The translations under genes were made by a program, and so were the position numbers. Below the pieces are notes generated by a model that made no database searches, had not been told where the DNA came from, and saw nothing but the letters and a program-made list of their open reading frames with translations. 11,335 nt of DNA from Chromera velia (lineage: Eukaryota; Sar; Chromeraceae), in contig JAHBMJ010002217.1 in assembly GCA_018398765.1 (NCBI GenBank), forward strand, positions 1 through 11,335, in the 5' to 3' direction. This document shows positions 7,529 to 11,335 of the stretch, piece after piece (within the stretch, counting starts at the first letter, position 1; every line of letters starts with the position of its first letter).

Positions 7529-7791
7529 CGTTGGAGAGTGGCAGTTAGTTGGCTAGCATAACGGAGCTCATAGGTCGTAAGTTCAAGTTCTGTCATGCAA
7601 GGTTCGTACTTCTCTCTAAAGCAATGCTCTATTGCTTTTAGACGGACTGACCTGCATAGACTTGCATTGCATGTGTATTGACTCATAGACGGCGCGACGC
7701 CATGCATGCGGCTAGGCTCAGCATGCGCGCGGCTCATTCCATTCTGACACATGGAACCACTTATTGTCACTCAGACGCTCACATCGTTACG
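7529..7791 (-). repeat. 5' LTR of the retrotransposon
   Basis: This 263-bp copy is upstream of the ORF in element orientation, so it should supply the promoter. No clear TATA box is visible. A frame with an ATG at 7750-7752 stays open through the LTR end and primer site to a stop at 7498-7500 (84 codons). On the opposite (plus) strand the copy contains a degenerate tRNA-like stretch (7541-7594) with CAGTTAGTTGG, CTCATAGGTCGTA and GTTCAAGTTC. Confidence 0.9.
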
Positions 7792-7796
7792 CGTAC
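7792..7796. repeat. Target-site duplication, right copy (CGTAC)
   Basis: Exact match to 5094-5098, directly outside the right LTR end. Confidence 0.85.
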
Positions 7797-8331
7797 GTTG
7801 CTGCCAAATGCTAAAAGCCTTAGTGCAGTGGACCGCGTGGGAATTTTTGTATGAAACATAAAATCTTATCCTATCTTAGTAGCTATAGTAAGCCTATACA
7901 GATAGGTCGATAGCAATAACGTATGATGATGATGATCGATGACTAGGATGATGATGATGTAAGGCGGATATCATGAACACATCTGGCATGCAGGTCTACG
8001 GCTCTGGCCCCGAACACAATATAATCCTGCATGTAATAGAAAAGTCAAGAAAAAAGCTAGTGAAGTTTATAGAGTGAAATCCTAATAGAGAAATATACGA
8101 GAACAAAAAAGAAAACTCTCTAGAAAAAACGTAGATCTATACTAGGATCTATACTTTTTCTTTTTTGTCGAGTCTTATATCTTATAGGACCTTAAAAAAA
8201 ATGTTTGCGATGAGTGTTCCACCGCAAAACAGAAGCCTGTGCATTATAAATATACTTATATGTACTTTGTTAGAGAGTCTCACAAGGCAGGCGGTTCTGT
8301 CTCCTCACTGACAGCATTCTTCTCTCCCCAG
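7797..8331. other. AT-rich non-coding DNA, probably an intron of the plus-strand gene ending at 8378
   Basis: No gene is seen. It holds two (GAT)n runs (7923-7936 and 7948-7960) and a short tandem GATCTATACTA (8134-8155). The last part becomes pyrimidine-rich (TTCTTCTCTCCCCAG), a good 3' splice site for the exon at 8332. Confidence 0.55.
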
Positions 8332-8378
8332 CGATGAACGAGGTGATGGACGAGCCCTTCGACGGTGTGGACACCTGA
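8332..8378 (+). CDS. Candidate short terminal exon of an unknown plus-strand gene
   Basis: A strong acceptor (CTTCTCTCCCCAG, ending at 8331) is followed by two bases completing a codon and then MNEVMDEPFDGVDT and TGA at 8376-8378. Nearly all codons end in G or C (GAG GTG ATG GAC GAG CCC TTC GAC), unlike the AT-rich DNA around it. The peptide is acidic. The upstream exons would lie to the left, so the LTR element would sit in this gene's last intron, antisense to it. A minus-strand reading of the same bases has poorer codon texture. The segment is short, so chance cannot be excluded. Confidence 0.4.
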
Positions 8379-8446
8379 TGAATATGAATACAATCAATGA
8401 GTCTGCTGCATTCGTCCAGCGGCGTGCATGCCATTGGTCTCAGATC

Positions 8447-8737
8447 TCAATGAGTGAGTGCATAAGTGCCTGCAAGGACATAGACCTCCGCCTTTACGAC
8501 CAGAAATGACCTGTGATGTGCATGTGCAGGAAACTGCAGGAATAGAGACAAACAACTGCAGGATCGCTTGTGTGCCTCGTCCCCCACGAAAGGAAAACCG
8601 AGTCCGTCTCTCGAACTGACTTTGCTGGAAGACCGAGACACGTCGGGGGCAGTGGTGCTCGTTAAGTCGACGATGATGTTGCGGTTCGGCGCGCGTGGGC
8701 GGGCAGGAGGCGCGAGGAATTCGTCCTCCTCCGGCCT
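8447..8737 (-). CDS. Candidate last exon of the USP-like gene
   Basis: The acceptor (GACTCTTGTGTGCAG) ends at 8738 on the minus strand. The exon opens in phase 0 with RPEEDEFLAPPARPR, continues NIIVDLTSTTAPDVSRSSSK and RDGLGFPFVGDEAHKR, and ends VVKAEVYVLAGTYALTH and TGA at 8447-8449, about 96 codons. It starts in phase 0, which matches the phase in which the exon at 9658 ends. The first two thirds have coding texture. The last third could be read-through of an intron if an unseen donor (for example GTCAGT near the SSSK codons) is used. I see no USP His box (GHY-type motif) in it. Confidence 0.5.
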   Translation of the reverse strand, partial: RPEEDEFLAPPARPRAPNRNIIVDLTSTTAPDVSRSSSKVSSRDGLGFPFVGDEAHKRSCSCLSLFLQFPAHAHHRSFLVVKAEVYVLAGTYALTH

Positions 8738-9657
8738 CTGCACACAAGAGTCCCACCATAGAAAACAACGGAGGATTGAGAGAGAGACAACGGATTCCTT
8801 CAAGCTGATTCGGTAAGAGCCTCTCTAGGATGAGTGATGTCTGAAGAACAAGGGAGCATGCATGAGAGGAACGTACACAGGCCATTTCATTGGTTAACGG
8901 TAGTTCGGCTAGGTGGGGGAAGGGATAGGAAGGGATCTTCTGCTGTTGCATCACTCGGTATGCTCAAATGACTGTCTGTCGGGTTACAGTATCGAATGGG
9001 TGGGGCGGGCGAGGGGAGACTCTTTAGAAAGAAGAGAAAGGGGCAAAGAGACGGACCGATGAACGGGAGAACGAATCGATTGCTTCTCCTGCTTGCAACA
9101 CACCGAGGAAGACTGGCGTAATGAGTGTGCAAGCAATCAAACCTCCTTCCTGGCTTCCTTTTTGATGAGTGACCGATGGAGAGAGTGCATGTGAGAAAGA
9201 TCAAGGAAGCACAGGAAGATAAGGGAAGGAGAAAAGCGAAGGCACGCGGATTGCATGCCACACATGCATGCATCTCCCTTCATCCTTCACAGATGTGGAA
9301 AGAGAGAAAGAAAGCTCACAAAACGAGCACGCTCTATGCGACATACTCCCCTTTTAGACCGAAGCTTGCTTCTTCTTATGTGAACAGAGCGCTCTGCTCG
9401 TTTATCGAAAGCATTAGCAGACAGATGAAAAGAGAGCCAGACAAGACAGATCGACGAAGTGAAGGCAGACAGGCAGTCATGCACAAGTTAGTTGAATGAC
9501 TTTAATTCATCTGGCTTTTGCCCCGATCCCTCCCCGCGGCCCATCCCCAGCTGTCAACCTGACACACGGCATCGTGCAGATACTTTACTTCTCCCCACCC
9601 CTCAACCCCCCTTTGCATGTACCCACATGCATGCACACCCATACCAACCAACCATAC
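8738..9657 (-). other. Probable intron of the USP-like gene
   Basis: The plus-strand bases just below 9658 are the complement of a donor (ATG|GTATGG), and the acceptor is at 8738. Short open frames on both strands here lack coding texture. Several TGCATGC/GCATGCA motifs occur (near 8858, 9252, 9265, 9629). No USP box motif could be found in any frame. Confidence 0.4.
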
Positions 9658-10150
9658 CATAAGGCCCGTCGAGTCTAACCATTCTTGGTACGTCGCAGTT
9701 TTGGGATTCTCCACCTGAAGTGGGATGAGGGTGGCAGTGGCACACTTGATCTGCTTTGCCTGCTCCTTCTCCTTCTCGCTGGATGCTTCCTTCGGATCTG
9801 CCATGCCGAGCGCGCACACAGCTTCCTTTTTTGAGTGCTGGGTCGTGAAGACTGCAACAAAGCGCCTCCCTCCGCTACCGACTTCTTGGGAATAGAGGTA
9901 CTTGGCCTTCTGAGCATCCTTGCTTAATTTTTCATCCGACATGAAAGAGAAAATCGTTTCAGTCGTGTCCTTCGTTTCATGAGGACCCTTTCCTTGTTTC
10001 TTCGCTTCCTTCTTCTCTTGCTTTCTTACGCGGATCAATTCTTCTTCAGAAACAAAAAGAAAAAGAGGCTCGTTGATAATGTATCCGTATTTCTTTCCTT
10101 TCTCCATCTTGTCGATCGTTCGAATAAAAGAAAGGAAGACCCGGCCGGTT
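9658..10150 (-). CDS. Exon of the USP-like gene (164 codons, Lys/Glu-rich)
   Basis: The frame reads RVFLSFIRTIDKMEKGKKYG, then FVSEEELIRVRKQEKKEAKK, ETIFSFMSDEKLSKDAQKAK, GGRRFVAVFTTQHSKKEAV and TATLIPLQVENPKTATYQEW. The acceptor chosen (CCCTGAAGCAG, ending at 10151) takes the two bases left by the Cys-box exon and joins in phase. The donor is ATG|GTATGG at 9658/9657, leaving phase 0. The RVFLSFI helix is where USPs usually have the LQ-x-LF helix after the Cys box. The charged insert (SEEELIRV...KGPHETKD) would be a lineage-specific insertion. The exon is well supported from about 10107 downwards. Its left border is uncertain, because another open frame and acceptor (10230) overlap it. Confidence 0.6.
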
Positions 10151-10451
10151 CTGCTTCAGGGATTGGCTTCTCTTCTTCAGGCTGGGTGGTTTTTGCCGCC
10201 AGAAGGGGATCCGGGGGTTGCAACACAAGACTGCAAGCATTCGGATGGGAAAAAGGGTCAGAGAGAATAGGGGAATGCACTAGTGAGAGCTAGATGCCGC
10301 TAGATGCTTTCTGCGTGATCAACAGCACCTTGGAGGGAGGAAACGGGGGCTGCGCAGGGGAATCTGTGCAAGCTGTCTGCATATCACTCTGACGGGCTAC
10401 TCGGATCAATGCGACCATGTCATTTCAGATGCGCGATCATGTCTGACTCAC

Positions 10452-10585
10452 CTTGCACCGTAGAGCCTCCTCCTGAATTCTGGAATCTCATACAGGGTCT
10501 GTAACACCGCGTTCTGATAGCATGCGTTTCCATTGTTGTGCAGGCCCCCGCACTTGGCTCCAAGAAGCCGAAATGCATTCGTTTC
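10452..10585 (-). CDS. Ubiquitin-specific protease (USP/UBP, peptidase C19) exon with the catalytic Cys box
   Basis: The exon carries GLHNNGNACYQNAVLQTLYE and then IPEFRRRLYGA. This is the C19 Cys-box signature (GLxNxGNxCYxNAxLQxL...FR), with the nucleophilic Cys in NAC-Y and the Asn that helps form the oxyanion hole. USPs remove ubiquitin from proteins by hydrolysing the isopeptide bond. The acceptor (CCTTGCAG, ending 10586) and donor (CAAG|GTGAGT, at 10452/10451) are both strong, giving a 134-nt exon that starts in phase 0 and leaves two bases. Ala replaces the usual Thr or Ser before the Cys, and a short ETNAFRLLGAKC segment precedes the box. Family assignment is firm. The rest of the domain (Gln/Asp box, His box) is not found in this window. 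Confidence 0.88.
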
Positions 10586-11175
10586 CTGCAAGGACGCATT
10601 CATGCAAATACTTCGATCGATGGGTATGCTCCGGAATGGCCACAATAGATGTAATGAGTCAAAATGCGTGCGTCAGCGTGCATGCCTTCAATGCCGTGTG
10701 TATGCATTCAGGATCATTGAGGCAACAGTTGTTTTGACGTCTGTGAAGGGAAAAGACTGTGAAGGCAAAAGAGTGGGGGCAACGGGTGGACTGATTCATG
10801 TAAGGACCGAGTTTGAGCAGGTCCAATGTGTCTCTGAAGATCCTCTTTTTTTTGTAAACAGCCGAACTTAAACAAATGACCTACTCCGTCTCTCAAAACA
10901 CAAAAATCTCCTCCTCCTCGCACTCTTCTCTTTCCTTAGCCAGAGGTGCCGCCTACGCGCCCACCCGCACACATTACATCTATTGTGGAAGCTCCGACAG
11001 CAAGTCAGTCAAATAAGAAAAGTATTGTGTGAATGCAGATGCGGCAAAGAATGACATGATGATTGAATCTGTGTGTTGTGTTGATGTGTTGCAGGGACCT
11101 TCTGTGGAGTCGACTGTCTCTCTGGTCAGCAAATTCATTTTCTTTGTTTTGCACCCTTGCACACCGCCTCTTCAC
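10586..11175 (-). other. Probable intron of the USP-like gene
   Basis: It lies between the donor GAG|GTGAAG (11176/11175) and the acceptor of the Cys-box exon. A pyrimidine-rich double acceptor-like site (GCCTTCACAG / CCCTTCACAG, near 10740-10765 on the minus strand) could mark a small extra exon, but no convincing coding frame follows it. Nothing else is recognised. Confidence 0.35.
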
Positions 11176-11335
11176 CTCCTGACAGGCCCCTTTCTGATCC
11201 TTCTGTCCCTCTGGCTGATAGCGTTCAGGTCTGGCTGCCCTCCTCTTTGCTTCTTTCAATGCCCTGTTGCCTCCCACCTTCTCTTTCTGTCTGGCAGTCG
11301 CTCCTTCTGGGTGCCCCCATACGAGGGGGGGGGGG
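11176..11335 (-). CDS. Candidate upstream exon of the USP-like gene, open to the window edge
   Basis: In the frame with codon GTA at 11320-11322 the sequence reads VWGHPEGATARQKEKVGGNR, then ALKEAKRRAARPERYQPEGQ and KDQKGACQE. It ends at a donor GAG|GTGAAG in phase 0, which matches the phase-0 start of the Cys-box exon. The composition is basic and probably disordered, as is common ahead of a USP domain. The frame stays open beyond 11176 for some 30 codons, so the donor choice is tentative. The last ten bases are a G run that may be a sequencing or contig-end artefact. Confidence 0.4.

Larger units (their letters stand above)
5099..7791 (-). mobile_element. Complete non-autonomous LTR retrotransposon (2693 bp)
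   Basis: Two 263-bp direct repeats (5099-5361 and 7529-7791) frame a 2167-bp interior. A 5-bp target duplication flanks the whole. On the minus strand, the primer-binding site TGGTAGCAGAG begins at 7528, the first base after the 5' LTR, and a purine-rich tract ends at 5362, the last base before the 3' LTR. Boundaries found independently from repeat identity, target duplication and primer site agree to the base. The interior holds one long ORF (7337 to 5832). I see no protease DTG/DSG, RT YxDD, RNase H, integrase or CCHC knuckle, so the element must borrow enzymes from an autonomous relative. This resembles the classes called TRIM, LARD or TR-GAG. The LTRs differ at 5 of 263 sites, all transitions, so the insertion is fairly recent. 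Confidence 0.9.

Noticed and set aside
7450-7530. A tRNA-Leu/Ser-like gene on the minus strand (GGTAGCAGAGTGGTCGACC)
   Set aside because: The resemblance to a tRNA 5' half is explained by complementarity to the acceptor end of initiator tRNA-Met. No arms fold downstream.
5099-7791. Two separate SINE copies instead of LTRs
   Set aside because: The tRNA-like stretch suggested SINEs, but there are no separate target duplications or tails for each copy. A single CGTAC duplication flanks the pair, and the primer site and purine tract abut them.
8394-8954. 186-codon minus-strand open frame overlapping the last USP-like exon
   Set aside because: It is a shifted frame over the same bases. The other frame (EEDEFLAPPARPR, NIIVDLTSTTAPD) has better codon texture and matches the upstream phase.
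9176-9499. 107-codon plus-strand open frame
   Set aside because: It lies in the probable intron of the minus-strand gene, is low in complexity (Lys/Arg-rich), and has no splice or start context.
11324-11335. Terminal G run as a telomere or quadruplex
   Set aside because: A plain homopolymer at the window edge with no telomeric unit is more likely a contig-end artefact.

Overview
The window is nuclear DNA of a eukaryote with introns. Coding exons end at GT/AG borders, intergenic DNA is full of compound microsatellites, and a ubiquitin-specific protease (USP) Cys-box exon is present. Codon texture, large introns, recurring TGCATGC motifs and long CT/TG arrays suggest an alveolate protist, for example a coccidian apicomplexan or a chromerid. 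That is an inference from texture, not a proven placement. The run of G at the very end looks like a contig edge.

Layout. Positions 1-921 (+): small open segments bounded by good splice sites, probably the end of a spliced gene of unknown product. 922-1653: mostly non-coding. 1654-2404: about 750 bp of compound (TC)n/(TG)n/(TCTG)n microsatellite. 2686-2836 (+): one exon-like island. About 2840-5090: AT-rich and low-information DNA with an 11-bp tandem repeat array and A-run/T-run repeats. 5094-7796: a complete, young LTR retrotransposon lying on the minus strand. 7797-8331: AT-rich DNA continuing the pre-insertion sequence. 8332-8378 (+): a short terminal exon, converging on the last exon of a minus-strand USP-like gene whose candidate exons run from the right edge down to 8447.

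The clearest and most interesting object is the LTR element. Two 263-bp direct repeats (5 differences, all transitions) are flanked by a 5-bp target duplication, CGTAC. A primer-binding site matching the 3' end of initiator tRNA-Met abuts the 5' LTR with no gap, and a purine-rich tract abuts the 3' LTR. Between them is one 501-codon ORF with no visible protease, reverse transcriptase, RNase H, integrase or zinc knuckle. It therefore looks like a non-autonomous element with a single Gag-like or orphan protein. Its LTR ends are CGT...ACG instead of TG...CA.

The minus-strand gene on the right has a textbook USP Cys box, but its phase-compatible exon chain ends without the Gln/Asp-rich box or the catalytic His box. 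Either exons are missing from the model or this is a divergent, inactive or broken USP.
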